A stretch of DNA of 64,000 nt from JAANXG01 sp963731035 (GCA_963731035.1 CAVSUY010000007.1:208797-272796), one strand, 5' to 3'. Positions 17,898 to 26,235 are shown, counted from the first letter of the stretch. Translations and numbers: made by a program. Notes: generated from the sequence alone by a model not told the origin.

Positions 17898-18902
17898 GTG
17901 CACGTAGACATTCAGGACGGCTGGATACCGAGGGACATTGTCAAAGACAGGGAAGGTTCCTATCAATTAAGACTGGTTTACGTTGGTTCTTCTCTCCCGA
18001 GAGAGTCATTCTTTTGCGTCGAGCTGAGGGACGATCATCCAACCATATGGATGCCACTGGGTGACGTCATTGCGTTCGGGCGCACGGCGGAGTTTGAATT
18101 TCCACCCGGCTTGATATTCCATCTGTCGCGCTGTGGTTCGACATTGATCGCAGAATCCTTGCGGTTGCTGGACAATTGTCGAGTCGTGTCAGAGCCGAAG
18201 GCGCTGACGGATCTATTTCAGGCGAAGTTGGATACGAAGGATAGAGCATTTGCGCTCCGGGGGCTCGTTCACTATTTCCACCGCGGACTCTGCTGCAATC
18301 AGGAAAAGCTGGTTGTCAAGTTTACCAGTTGGCTGGCCGCCTTCTTTCCGGACATCCAAGCCGCATTGACGGAGTCCCGATCCTGCTTTCTTATAAGAAA
18401 CCCCCTGGAAATTCTGGTTTCCCTCGTCGATTCACCTCCAGCCTGGTTCGACGTCATGTTGGGTAGAGGTCCCATCGACCCAGAGCAGGTAGGGAGGGAA
18501 TCGTCGAGCCTCGAAGATCCGTGTACGTCGCTAGCAGGCCGGCTTGCCATTCATTCGGGTATGTCCAGGGAGGAGCTCTGCGCGCGGTTCCTCGGTCTGG
18601 CCTGCCAGAGCATGGCTTCGACGATGAAACGGGCCGCCGTTATAGAATATCAAAACCTCCTTCCGCAGTTGTTCAGTCGAATCTCACCATTGTTCGAGAT
18701 TGACATCAACGGTTTGGAGGCGAGCAGGATTCGTATGACTGCACAGTTGAATCCGAAGACCGGCATTCGCTTTCGCGATGACAGCCAATCCAAGCTTGCC
18801 CGAGCAACTCCGAAACTGCTCGAGACCGTCGATCGATTTGCGACGCCGCATTACAAACAGCTTCTCGCAACGTCGATTGAACAGGCGAACAAGCGGAAAT
18901 AG
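17898..18902 (+). CDS. sulfotransferase-family protein
   Basis: 334 residues from a GTG at 17898. Residues about 72-85 read GLIFHLSRCGSTLIAESL, the 5'-phosphosulfate-binding loop (R-x-G-S-T-L type) of the sulfotransferase superfamily. Further on, SRSCFLIRNPLEILVSLVDS fits the 3'-phosphate-binding R...RNP..  segment of that family, and the tail resembles TPKLLETVDRF. It would transfer sulfate from PAPS to a hydroxyl or amine; the acceptor is unknown. Similar proteins occur beside JmjC or aspartyl-hydroxylase genes, as here. The region is moderately AT-rich compared with the operon at 27-34 kb. Confidence 0.75.
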   Translation: MHVDIQDGWIPRDIVKDREGSYQLRLVYVGSSLPRESFFCVELRDDHPTIWMPLGDVIAFGRTAEFEFPPGLIFHLSRCGSTLIAESLRLLDNCRVVSEPKALTDLFQAKLDTKDRAFALRGLVHYFHRGLCCNQEKLVVKFTSWLAAFFPDIQAALTESRSCFLIRNPLEILVSLVDSPPAWFDVMLGRGPIDPEQVGRESSSLEDPCTSLAGRLAIHSGMSREELCARFLGLACQSMASTMKRAAVIEYQNLLPQLFSRISPLFEIDINGLEASRIRMTAQLNPKTGIRFRDDSQSKLARATPKLLETVDRFATPHYKQLLATSIEQANKRK

Positions 18903-19473
18903 GCAGTTTAAAGGGGACGGAGGCACTGCTGTCCCGCATTTTTCTCAATCCCATCGTGCCAAGCAAATACCGGGCAAAAACCGGGTCAGTAATAAAACCG
19001 TGTCAGAAAGTAAAACCGTGAGTAAAACCGTGTCAGAGAGCATTTGTTCCTAATATTCTCTCCGGGCAAGATTCCTGCAGTCTGAATCAGATTGCCTTTA
19101 TTGTGCTCAGGCAGTGAGCACTGCCGTTCACAGGGAGGTGAGCCATGGCCCGCAAACCCCTCTTCGCGCTGCCGGGAATCCACGGGCATGTAACGCATGC
19201 GAGGAAAAACCGGGTCAGAGAGCAATTGTACCTAATATTCGCACCGAATAGCGTTCCTGCAAGCTGACTTGGACGGCCTTCACTGTACTCGGGTATGGGC
19301 AGCACGCCCCGCAAGAATTCGCGTTACCTGGAATACCCCAGCACGTCTCAAGAATATTGGAGAAAAATGCTCTCTGACCCGGTTTTCCGTTGCAAAAGAA
19401 AAATGGAATAGCAAAGAAATTGTGGAACGCCAATGTGCCCCGTACTAGTAGTATTCTCCCAGACGAAAAGCCG
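18903..19473. other. intergenic stretch filled with RAYT end copies
   Basis: It consists mostly of the nested end derivative described at 18976-19386. A 5' strip (18903-18975) carries GGGGACGGAGGCACTGCTGTCCCGCATTTTT, resembling the end motif of the second, GGGGACAG-type, transposase family. There is no gene. Confidence 0.6.
18976..19386 (+). mobile_element. nested internally deleted RAYT derivatives (MITE-like)
   Basis: It begins with short direct repeats of AAAACCG(G/T)GTCAG, then a full left end (GTCAGAGAGCATTTGTTCCT, the CAAGATTCCTGCAG leader, GGGAGGTGAGCC) and the first codons of a RAYT gene from 19145 (protein ARKPLFALPGIHGHV). It then breaks off and a second left end begins near 19205. 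The shared right end (CAAGAATATTGGAGAAAAATGC, GACCCGG) closes it at 19386. No functional transposase gene remains, so if mobile it depends on a transposase elsewhere, such as the one at 34307. Confidence 0.8.
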
Positions 19474-20043
19474 TTATCGCCGGTATGAACGCCTCGCCGG
19501 CGCTCGCGCCTTATGCCAGCGTCGCCACAACCAGAACACGGCTGCTAACATGATGCAAAATCCGATCAGCCGGGTCAGGCCGGCGATGCTGGTATCCGAT
19601 GTCAACACACCCCAGCGGCCGAAGATCTCTGTCCAGTCATGGTGGCCCGCACCCACCAGGGGTAAGCGGTGCGCGCGGGCATCGGCCATATAGCGTGCGA
19701 CGTTAAGCAGGTTTTCGCCGAACCATACCAGGGTCACGGCCCAGCCTGCCGCGTGCCGGCGTCGCCAGAAATACGCGGCGAATATCAATGGAAACAGTAG
19801 CTGGAACAGGGTGCCGCCATATACCTCCAGGTGGCGTGAGAACGCACCGAGCAGCGGGTGGCCCGCTTCGTGGATCGCCAGGTTGGCGTTATCGAGCAGG
19901 ATGACCCAGTGGTCGGACGTGAGATGCTGCCACAGGATGAAACCGAGCAGCAGGGCAACGCCGATGACCGCCATGCCCGATGCAGGCTGCCAAGCCTGCG
20001 CGGCGGTGTTGCGCAAGGCAGACAGAATGTCGTTCAGGGTCAT
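19474..20043 (-). CDS. small membrane protein with HEAGH metalloprotease-like motif
   Basis: 189 residues from ATG 20043. Hydrophobic segments occur near residues 18-35, 75-92, 100-110 and 165-180. Between the first and second lies NANLAIHEAGHPLLG, an HExxH zinc-binding motif (H-E-A-G-H) typical of M50-type and related membrane proteases, and downstream GENLLNVARYMADARAHRL, with Asn/Asp that could supply a third ligand. The protein is short for a site-2 protease and lacks a recognisable PDZ domain, so the activity is inferred only from the motif. It lies between RAYT ends (19386 on one side, 20108 on the other), isolated from other genes. Confidence 0.7.
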   Translation of the reverse strand: MTLNDILSALRNTAAQAWQPASGMAVIGVALLLGFILWQHLTSDHWVILLDNANLAIHEAGHPLLGAFSRHLEVYGGTLFQLLFPLIFAAYFWRRRHAAGWAVTLVWFGENLLNVARYMADARAHRLPLVGAGHHDWTEIFGRWGVLTSDTSIAGLTRLIGFCIMLAAVFWLWRRWHKARAPARRSYRR

Positions 20044-20107
20044 GCAGGCATACACGTTCGAATTGCACCAAACCCCAATACTAGAAAAGATTAACCTGTG
20101 CCGCCAG

Positions 20108-20173
20108 AAAAAGACCGGGTCACAGAAAGATCGGGTCAGAGAGCATCTGTTCCTGCTATTGGAACCGGGTAAC
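20108..20173 (+). repeat. RAYT-family left end
   Basis: AAGACCGGGTCAC, then AGATCGGGTCAGAGAGCATC, TTCCTGCTATTGGAACCGGGTAACATTC. It matches the intact element's left end but has no transposase gene after it; instead a glyoxalase-type gene follows, and a right end appears at 21059. Confidence 0.8.
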
Positions 20174-20327
20174 ATTCGTGAAGATCGGTCGTCATTCCTG
20201 CAACACGATCTCCGCTTATACGAACCCAGCCTGTTGCAGGCATTCGACTGCAGTGTCAATATGGGCTGACAAGAGAATCGCCCCGCTCGAACGTAACGGC
20301 GATCGCCCGGATACCGAGGATATTGTG

Positions 20328-20804
20328 ATGATCAAAGGTCTACACCACAGCGCCTACCGGTGTCGCGACTCTGAAGAGACGCGGCAATTCTATGAGGGGT
20401 TCCTGGGTCTGCCCCTAGTCAAAGCCTTCGAGATCACGGAAACGAAAACGGGTCGAAAGACCAGTGTGCTGCATTCGTTCTACCAGATGGATGACGGCTC
20501 GTGCCTGGCATTTTTCGAAGCGCCGAGTTACCCCTTCGACTTCAAGGCCCAGCACGACTATGACCTGCATATCGCACTCGAGGTGGACCAGGAGACTTTG
20601 CAGAGCATGTTTACCCGGGGTAAAGCCGAGGGCATCGAGACGAGGGGTATCGCGGATCACGGTTTCATCGAGTCCATCTACTTCAGAGATCCGAACGGCT
20701 ATGTGGTCGAACTCACCGCGCGCACGGGGTTGGATGAGGTGCCTTTGGCCGAGGCAAAAACTGGTGCGAGACAGGCGTTGGACGCCTGGCAAAGCACGAA
20801 GTAA
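20328..20804 (+). CDS. VOC-superfamily (glyoxalase/bleomycin resistance/dioxygenase-like) protein
   Basis: 158 residues. ATG 20328 follows CCGAGGATATTG. The paired beta-alpha-beta-beta-beta modules of the vicinal-oxygen-chelate fold are visible: GLHHSAYRCRDSEETRQFYEGFLGLPLVKAF near the start (metal ligand H6) and DLHIALEVD then IESIYFRDPNGYVVELTART at the end (Glu of VVELT as the last metal ligand). It is a small metal-dependent enzyme of unknown substrate; single-gene VOC proteins range over dioxygenases, isomerases and drug-binding proteins. The gene lies between a RAYT left end (20108) and right end (21059), in transposon orientation. Confidence 0.85.
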   Translation: MIKGLHHSAYRCRDSEETRQFYEGFLGLPLVKAFEITETKTGRKTSVLHSFYQMDDGSCLAFFEAPSYPFDFKAQHDYDLHIALEVDQETLQSMFTRGKAEGIETRGIADHGFIESIYFRDPNGYVVELTARTGLDEVPLAEAKTGARQALDAWQSTK

Positions 20805-20914
20805 AGACGGAAAGACCGAATCGGATATCCTCTAAGCCGGTTCTTTCTCGACTCCCAACCAGCAATCGATCTTCCAGCCAATTCCGGGAATTGGGGTATG
20901 TCCCCAATCACGCG

Positions 20915-20980
20915 AAGGCCGTCCTGGCATCAGAGCCGATCGACCACTACCGGCGGTCCTACGAAGGCATCGACGCGCCG
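20915..20980 (+). pseudogene. fragment of the rhodanese-repeat gene
   Basis: 20924-20980 matches 46256-46312 with six mismatches in 57 bases, and encodes LASEPIDHYRRSYEGIDAP against LASEPIDRYRRPYEGTDAP in the intact protein near its C terminus. The flanks are unrelated. The stretch is too short to act and is older than the dehydrogenase fragment at 8845. Confidence 0.8.
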
Positions 20981-20993
20981 GGTTCGAGTCCCG
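20979..20993 (+). other. tRNA T-arm-like string
   Basis: CGGGTTCGAGTCCCG forms a 4-bp stem with a TTCGAGT loop, the T-arm consensus, followed by ACGGGTCC where an acceptor strand would be. The matching 5' half of a tRNA is absent; the sequence before it belongs to the rhodanese relic. It could be a tRNA 3' end left by recombination, or chance. Confidence 0.2.
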
Positions 20994-21058
20994 ACGGGTC
21001 CGCTGTCGCCATTGACAGAAGAAAAGCCGGGTCATCCGCGGGGTCAAGGGAGAGCCCG

Positions 21059-21116
21059 GTGTGTATTGCGTCGCATATCAAGAATATTAGTGAAAAATGC
21101 TCTCTGCCCCGGTTTT
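21059..21116 (+). repeat. RAYT-family right end
   Basis: GTGTGTATTGCGTCGCATAT, CAAGAATATTAGTGAAAAATGC, TCTCTGCCCCGG. It matches the right end of the element at 34184-35059, whose last codons lie in it. It pairs in orientation with the left end at 20108. Confidence 0.8.
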
Positions 21117-21197
21117 GCTCGCAACCGCATGTGAAGGATTTCCGCCACCTGACCGGCTATCTAGACTATCCTTCCTATCGGTAGGGGTGAATTCTGT

Positions 21198-22865
21198 ATG
21201 AACACCAGCGAAAACATGCCGGAGATCATCGGGCGCTACCATCTCGGCCCGGAGATCGGCCGCGGCAACATGGCAACGGTTTACCGCGCCTTCGATCTGA
21301 GGATGCAGCGGAAGGTGGCGATAAAGCTGCTGCGGCCGCGGTTTGCCCGGGAGGAGCGGTACCGGCAGGACTTTCTCACTGAGGCTCACGCCGCGGGTCG
21401 GTTGACCCATCCCGGCATCGTCACCATTCACGACGTCGGCGCGTATGAGGGCACGCCTTTCATCGCCATGGAGCTGCTGCACGGGCGCACCCTCCAGGGG
21501 CGGGTAGACGAAAAGGGGGCGATGCGGGCCGCCGAGGTCGTCGATATTGCGATTCAGCTCGCCCGGGCGCTGGACTACGCCCACCGCAAGGGCGTCGTCC
21601 ATCGCGACGTCAAGGCAGACAACGTGATGCAGTCCCGCAGCGGCGCCCCCAAGCTCACGGACTTCGGCATCGCCAAGCTCCGGCAGCCGGATGCCGGCAC
21701 GGTCACCACCGAGGAAACTATCGTCGGCACGCCCAACTATATGGCGCCGGAGCAGGTGGCGGGCGGGGACGTCGACGGACGCGCGGATCTGTACGCCCTC
21801 GGCATCCTGATGTATTTCCTGCTGACGGCGCGCCTGCCTTTCGCCAGCGACAGCCCCGTGGGGACGCTAGAGAGCATCATGAACGACCCCGCCCCGGCCC
21901 TCAGGCCCCGCGACGCCGCCACCCCGCGGGTGTTGATCGAGCTCGTCCACACGCTCATGGCCAAAGATCCCGCCAAGCGCTATCAGACCGGGGCGGAGCT
22001 GGCGGACGAGCTTGCGCAGATCCAGAGGGAGATGGAGTCCATGAGTCCGAGCCGCTGGCGCATGCCGCTCACCGTGCGGTGGCCGGCGGTGATGGGACTG
22101 GCCGTGGCCGTCACGCTCGTGGTGGGCGCCGCCATCGTCTACCGGTATCAACGGGCCGCGATGACCGAGGTCGTATTCGACTACGGCGCCAGCATGGTCG
22201 ATACCATCGGGTCGGATGCCGCGGAGGATCTGCTCCTGGGAGATTATGTGGCGGTGCAGGCCATGGTGGTGGACATGCAGCAGCACAGGCAGATGGCATA
22301 TTTGCGGATCGCCGATCGCGACGGTAAGGTGATCGCCAGCAGCCGCCAGGAGGAGGTCGGCGCGGCGCAGCAGGCCCTGGCCGAAAAAGAGACTCTCGTC
22401 AAGCAGGAAGGCGTGCGGCGGGTCGCGCGCTACAGCGACGCGGAAGGCGAGTATTTCCTGTTCGAGGCGCCAGTTATCTATGGCGATCAGCGTATCGGCG
22501 ATCTCACGCTCGGCATATCCAGGGAGCCGTTGAACCATGCCTTGACGGTCAGCCTGCTGGCCATGGCCAGCCTGATGGTGGCGACGGTGACCACCGTGAT
22601 GGCAGTCATGTGGGTGTTGTCGTGGCGCCTCCGGGTGCCGCTTCGACTTCTCGGGCGCGGACTCGACCGGGCGGCACGCGGTGACCTGGACCACCGGATC
22701 CGCGTTCAGCGGCAGGACGAACTCGGCGAGTTGTTTGCTCGTTTCAATATCATGGCCGAGGCTCTGGCAAGACGCAGGCGGGGCGCCCGGGCCCCGGACG
22801 CGGAGCCGGAGAGCGGCAGCACACGGCGCCTGACCGTGGTGAAAGGACGCGACCGCAAGTCCTGA
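21198..22865 (+). CDS. transmembrane Ser/Thr protein kinase with periplasmic sensor and HAMP
   Basis: 555 residues. Residues about 13-275 are a Hanks-type kinase: EIGRGNMATVYRAFD (glycine loop), VAIKLL (K43), VVHRDVKADNVMQ (D137), TDFGIAK (D155), and MAPEQ. A first membrane segment near residues 292-312 leads to a periplasmic region of about 150 residues, a second segment (about 440-465), then a HAMP-like region (LRVPLRLLGRGLDRAARGDLDHRIRVQRQDELGELFARFN). Unlike most bacterial kinases (PknB) the sensor is not PASTA. HAMP sits at the C terminus with no effector after it, so signal could run from the periplasm back to the N-terminal kinase. It follows a RAYT right end. Confidence 0.88.
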   Translation: MNTSENMPEIIGRYHLGPEIGRGNMATVYRAFDLRMQRKVAIKLLRPRFAREERYRQDFLTEAHAAGRLTHPGIVTIHDVGAYEGTPFIAMELLHGRTLQGRVDEKGAMRAAEVVDIAIQLARALDYAHRKGVVHRDVKADNVMQSRSGAPKLTDFGIAKLRQPDAGTVTTEETIVGTPNYMAPEQVAGGDVDGRADLYALGILMYFLLTARLPFASDSPVGTLESIMNDPAPALRPRDAATPRVLIELVHTLMAKDPAKRYQTGAELADELAQIQREMESMSPSRWRMPLTVRWPAVMGLAVAVTLVVGAAIVYRYQRAAMTEVVFDYGASMVDTIGSDAAEDLLLGDYVAVQAMVVDMQQHRQMAYLRIADRDGKVIASSRQEEVGAAQQALAEKETLVKQEGVRRVARYSDAEGEYFLFEAPVIYGDQRIGDLTLGISREPLNHALTVSLLAMASLMVATVTTVMAVMWVLSWRLRVPLRLLGRGLDRAARGDLDHRIRVQRQDELGELFARFNIMAEALARRRRGARAPDAEPESGSTRRLTVVKGRDRKS

Positions 22866-22871
22866 CGTGCG

Positions 22872-24004
22872 TCATTTCAGCTCTTTGAGCCGGCGGCGCA
22901 GCTCCAGGGCGCGGGTGCGATAACCCTGGGCCGGCTCGTACCCGGGGTCGATGGCGAGGATCTGGTTCCAGAGGTCGATCGCCTCGTCCAGCTTCTGGTT
23001 GCGGTAGAGAATCACCGCCTTCTCGTGGAGCTGCGGCACGGTATCGCGCCGCAATGCGTCGAGCGCCGTGCGGGCGCCGCTGTGGTCTGGATCGGCGGCC
23101 AGCGCCCGCCGGAAGGCCTGAGCAGCAGCGGCCGGTTCCACCTTCTGCAGTTCGAGGCCTTCCTGGTAGGCAACTTCCGCCGTCACGCGCCGTTTCAGGT
23201 CATCGAGCCAGCCGTTCCAGCTTCCGTCGGCGGGCGCGCGGCGCTTTGCCTCCGCCAGTCGATTGCCGGCTTCACCGGCATCGCCGTGCGCCAGGGCCTC
23301 GTCGATCCACTTCTGGTACGCGGCGCCGAGCTTTGCCGTCTGCTCCCGTCCCAGTGTATCCACCTTGACCCCCGAATACTTAGCCAGCGTTGCCTCCGGC
23401 GTGGGTTCCTGCTGCGGTGCTGCAGGTGTCCCGCTGGCGAACGACTCGCGCGAGCGCGATGTTTCGCGGGTTCCGCCGGTGCCGGTTTCGGCCTCGCCGG
23501 TAAAGTTATCCGGAATGCGCAGCACCTGTCCCGCGCGGACGAGCGACGGTGTGTCGATGTTGTTGTAGCGCGCCAGTATGTAGAACAGGCGGTAGCTGCC
23601 CAGAAAACGCTGGGAAAGCACGGACAGGGTTTCACCGGGCTTTACCTTGTACTCGAAACTGGATTCGCCGAGATACTCTTCAGGGGGGGCCTGGATCTGG
23701 CGCAGCACATCCCGGGCCCGGTCGAATCGCCGGGATTGGTTTCCAGGTGGGCTTTCAGCATTCGCTCGGCGCGGTCGGCTTGCCCCTCGAAGAGCAGATC
23801 GAAGGCGCGGTCGTAGCTGTAGGGTTCCGGCTGCGGTTCCACCGCCGGCGACTCGACACCGGAGCCGGTCTCCGCGGGCGACTCCGTCAGCGTTGCGCAG
23901 CCGGAGAGTATCGCGACAACCAAAGCGGCCGCCCCCCCGATCCGGGCGAAGCGGGAGAGGCCGGGCCGGCCGGCGCCGCCATGCCGGGTTGGATTCCTTT
24001 GCAT
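22872..24004 (-). pseudogene. LysM/TPR lipoprotein, frameshifted near 23725
   Basis: The N-terminal frame from ATG 24004 gives a lipoprotein signal (AALVVAILSGC) and a charged linker (SYDRAFDLLFEGQADRAERMLKAHLETNPGDS). A one-base shift around 23722-23730 is needed to join it to the second frame: FDRARDVLRQIQAPPEEYLGESS, then KVKPGETLSVLSQRFLG through LVRAGQVLRIP, a LysM domain (with the usual YNNID...PSLVRAGQ core). A TPR-like C-terminal part follows (HEKAVILYRNQKLDEAIDLWNQILAIDPGYE). It would be an outer-membrane lipoprotein binding peptidoglycan. The halves fit together exactly, so this is one gene with a single indel, either decay or a base-calling error. It converges with the kinase gene, six bases apart. 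Confidence 0.75.
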
Positions 24005-24060
24005 TTTTACTCAGACACCATGCGTCAGCAGCAAGTATAGACGCGGACGGCGGAAAGGGA

Positions 24061-24771
24061 ATAACCGGGTCAGAGAGCATCTGTTCCTAATATTCTCTGC
24101 GGGTAAGATTCCTGCAGTCTGAATCAGATTGCCTTTGTTCTGCTCAGGCGTGAGCACTGCCATTCACAAGGAGGTGAGCCATGCCCCGTAGACCCCGCTT
24201 CGCGCTGCCGGGAATTCCCCAGCACGTTATCCAGCGCGGCAACAAACGCGTGCCGTACTTTGTTGCCGAGCAAGACTACCGGCGTTATCTGGATGATCTC
24301 GAGGCGGTTGCTCGCAAGCACCACTGCCGAATACACGCCTATGTGCTGATGACCAATCCTGTGCACATGCTGGTGACGCCGACAAAGGAATACGGTCCGG
24401 GCCCATATGGTGGACCACCCGGGAAGCTACAAATGTTCCAGCTATGCCGCCAACGCCCAAGGTCGGCCCGATCCGCTGCCCGAGCCCCATCCCCTGTACA
24501 TGGCTCTGGGAGAGGCCGTTGCTGAGCGACAGCATGCCTACCGCGAATTGTTCCGCCACCCGCTCGAAGACGATGTTTTGCACGAGATTCGTGAGGCCTT
24601 GAATCACGAATTGGTCGTGGGACGTTCTTATTTCAAGGACGAGATAGAAGCCATAACGAAGCGGCAGACTCGCTTGGGTGAGCCGGGTTGCCCACGGGTC
24701 GGGGAAGAACTCGGCGTGTATCGCCTCGCATATCAAGAATATTGGAGAAAAATGCTCTCTGCCCCGGCTTT
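24061..24771 (+). pseudogene. RAYT element, dead copy 3 (internal deletion)
   Basis: Left end at 24061 and right end at 24771 in the same arrangement as the intact element. The gene starts at 24181. The HxH motif is NPVHM instead of NHVHM. A segment corresponding to 34519-34678 of the intact element is missing, the junction lying in a short CGG repeat (AATACGG/AATCCGG). The remaining frame is therefore dead. Its changes (CCTGTGCAC, ACAAAGGAATAC, AAATGTTCC) are shared with the copy at 8151 but not with the intact one. Confidence 0.88.
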
Positions 24772-24977
24772 TGTCGAACGACTGGTCGCGACCCGCGATC
24801 TCGGTGGGGATTCAGCGGAAGTATAATATCCATTCCGCAGAGGATCGGGTAACGCAGAAAGACAAAACGTGGTCACAGCCACTATGGGGCGGCTGGCGGA
24901 AATTTGATGAAGGAGATGGGGCAACAGCATATGACTCAACCGGTAACGGAAATACCGAGATCATTCCCAAAAAAGAA

Positions 24978-26150
24978 ATGAAAAGTCTTGCCAGAAAGCT
25001 TGGATTGCGCCGGATTCTAAAGTCCGGCATGAGACATGCCTCGAATGCCCTTTTTCACATGGTGCATATATTCAGGCACGACATAAGTGATCGTGTGGAA
25101 GTCCGTATCAATGGGAAGGAAGTCATCTGTGATGTCTTTCCTTGCAAAGACAACCGGTACATAGCACTCATTGGCCGCTATGGCAGGCTGGATAACCCGG
25201 ATACCATGACTTGTGTTTTTGAATCGGGAGAGGTCTCCAAATGTATATGGATCGATGACTATCCCCATCGTAATGAGGGCGAACAGGTATTGATCTGCCT
25301 GTTTCCGGTGCCGGAAGCCGACAAACGCATGGGAGCTACATCGATCTCCTTACAGACGCGGAATGGTATCGTTCTCGGTAAACTGACGATACATTTTAAC
25401 GTATCCCCAAAGAAGTACCACCTTACTGCGACGACCCTAGTGAGGAATGAAGAGCGTATTCTCCGCGAATGGATAGAATACTGCCGGACAATCGGCGTCG
25501 AGCACTTTTATATTTATGACAACAGAAGCCTGAAGAAAAACAAGGTCAGGAAACTACTTGAACCTTACACAGAACAGGGCATCGTTACCCTTCTAGACTG
25601 GGATTATCTCTACGCAAAGAATAGAAAAAACTCACGGCGATTTTGCCAGCGCGGACAAATGCACCACTGCCTTTACAAGTATGGACACCTGAGCACATGG
25701 ATGTTTTTTATTGACGTAGATGAATTTGTATTTCCGGTTGATCACAATCAAACGAGTGTTCTGCCTTTACTGGAGAAGTACGACCAAAACTCCGAAGTTG
25801 CAGCCCTGCAGTTTAAAATGATCTGGTTCGGGAACTCCGGTCATAAGAAGGTTCCGGAGGGCCTTATCATCGAAAATTATACGCATCGCGCCGCCGACGT
25901 CGTTCAAGAGGGACGTGAGAAATGTTGTGTCAGACCGGACAAGGTTGAACTTATGTTGATTCACAATGTAAAACAGTATCTGGAAGGCTCAGTGAAAGTC
26001 ATAGTCCCACCAGAACAATACAGGATCAATCATTACAATACTCTGAGTGCGAAACGTCGCCGACATCGTGATGAACAGTTAAATGTCACGGAAGATACCG
26101 GCATGCAGAAGTTCGTGCCAATGGTGTGCCAACAACTACGTAATCGGTGA
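24978..26150 (+). CDS. GT92-like glycosyltransferase (DUF23 family)
   Basis: About 390 residues from ATG 24978; the frame is open further back into the RAYT right end but similarity begins later. Central features are YHLTATTLVRNEERILREWIEYCRTIGVEHFYIYDNRS, the typical start of the GT92/DUF23 fold, and WMFFIDVDEFVFPV, the DxD-type metal-binding motif. The N-terminal third (LARKLGLRRILKSGMRHASNA) is family-specific and less conserved. It probably adds a sugar to a surface glycan. The gene is clearly richer in A+T than its neighbours and stands next to mobile debris, which suggests recent acquisition. GT92 proteins are mainly eukaryotic and bacterial cell-wall enzymes; the acceptor is unknown. 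Confidence 0.8.
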   Translation: MKSLARKLGLRRILKSGMRHASNALFHMVHIFRHDISDRVEVRINGKEVICDVFPCKDNRYIALIGRYGRLDNPDTMTCVFESGEVSKCIWIDDYPHRNEGEQVLICLFPVPEADKRMGATSISLQTRNGIVLGKLTIHFNVSPKKYHLTATTLVRNEERILREWIEYCRTIGVEHFYIYDNRSLKKNKVRKLLEPYTEQGIVTLLDWDYLYAKNRKNSRRFCQRGQMHHCLYKYGHLSTWMFFIDVDEFVFPVDHNQTSVLPLLEKYDQNSEVAALQFKMIWFGNSGHKKVPEGLIIENYTHRAADVVQEGREKCCVRPDKVELMLIHNVKQYLEGSVKVIVPPEQYRINHYNTLSAKRRRHRDEQLNVTEDTGMQKFVPMVCQQLRNR

Positions 26151-26235
26151 ATTACATGGCGAAAGGTGCTAACAGTATTGAGCACAGTGGAGCTGAGATC
26201 GACGTATCATAGTGTCACTCTAATGTAACCAAGCT
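26151..26235. other. short gap before the IS91 remnant
   Basis: Eighty-five bases with no recognisable element. The string GTGAATTACATGG follows the glycosyltransferase stop. Confidence 0.3.

Larger units (their letters stand above)
20805..21197. other. intergenic stretch: rhodanese-gene fragment, tRNA-like T-arm, RAYT right end
   Basis: It holds, in order, a 57-66 base relic of a rhodanese gene (20915-20980), the short string GGGTTCGAGTCCC (20980-20992), which matches a tRNA T-arm, and the RAYT right end (21059-21116). The kinase gene follows after about 80 bases of upstream sequence. No complete tRNA is present. Confidence 0.6.

Noticed and set aside
20979..21003. Possible tRNA gene
   Set aside because: Only a T-arm and part of an acceptor strand; the 5' half is missing because that sequence belongs to the rhodanese scrap.
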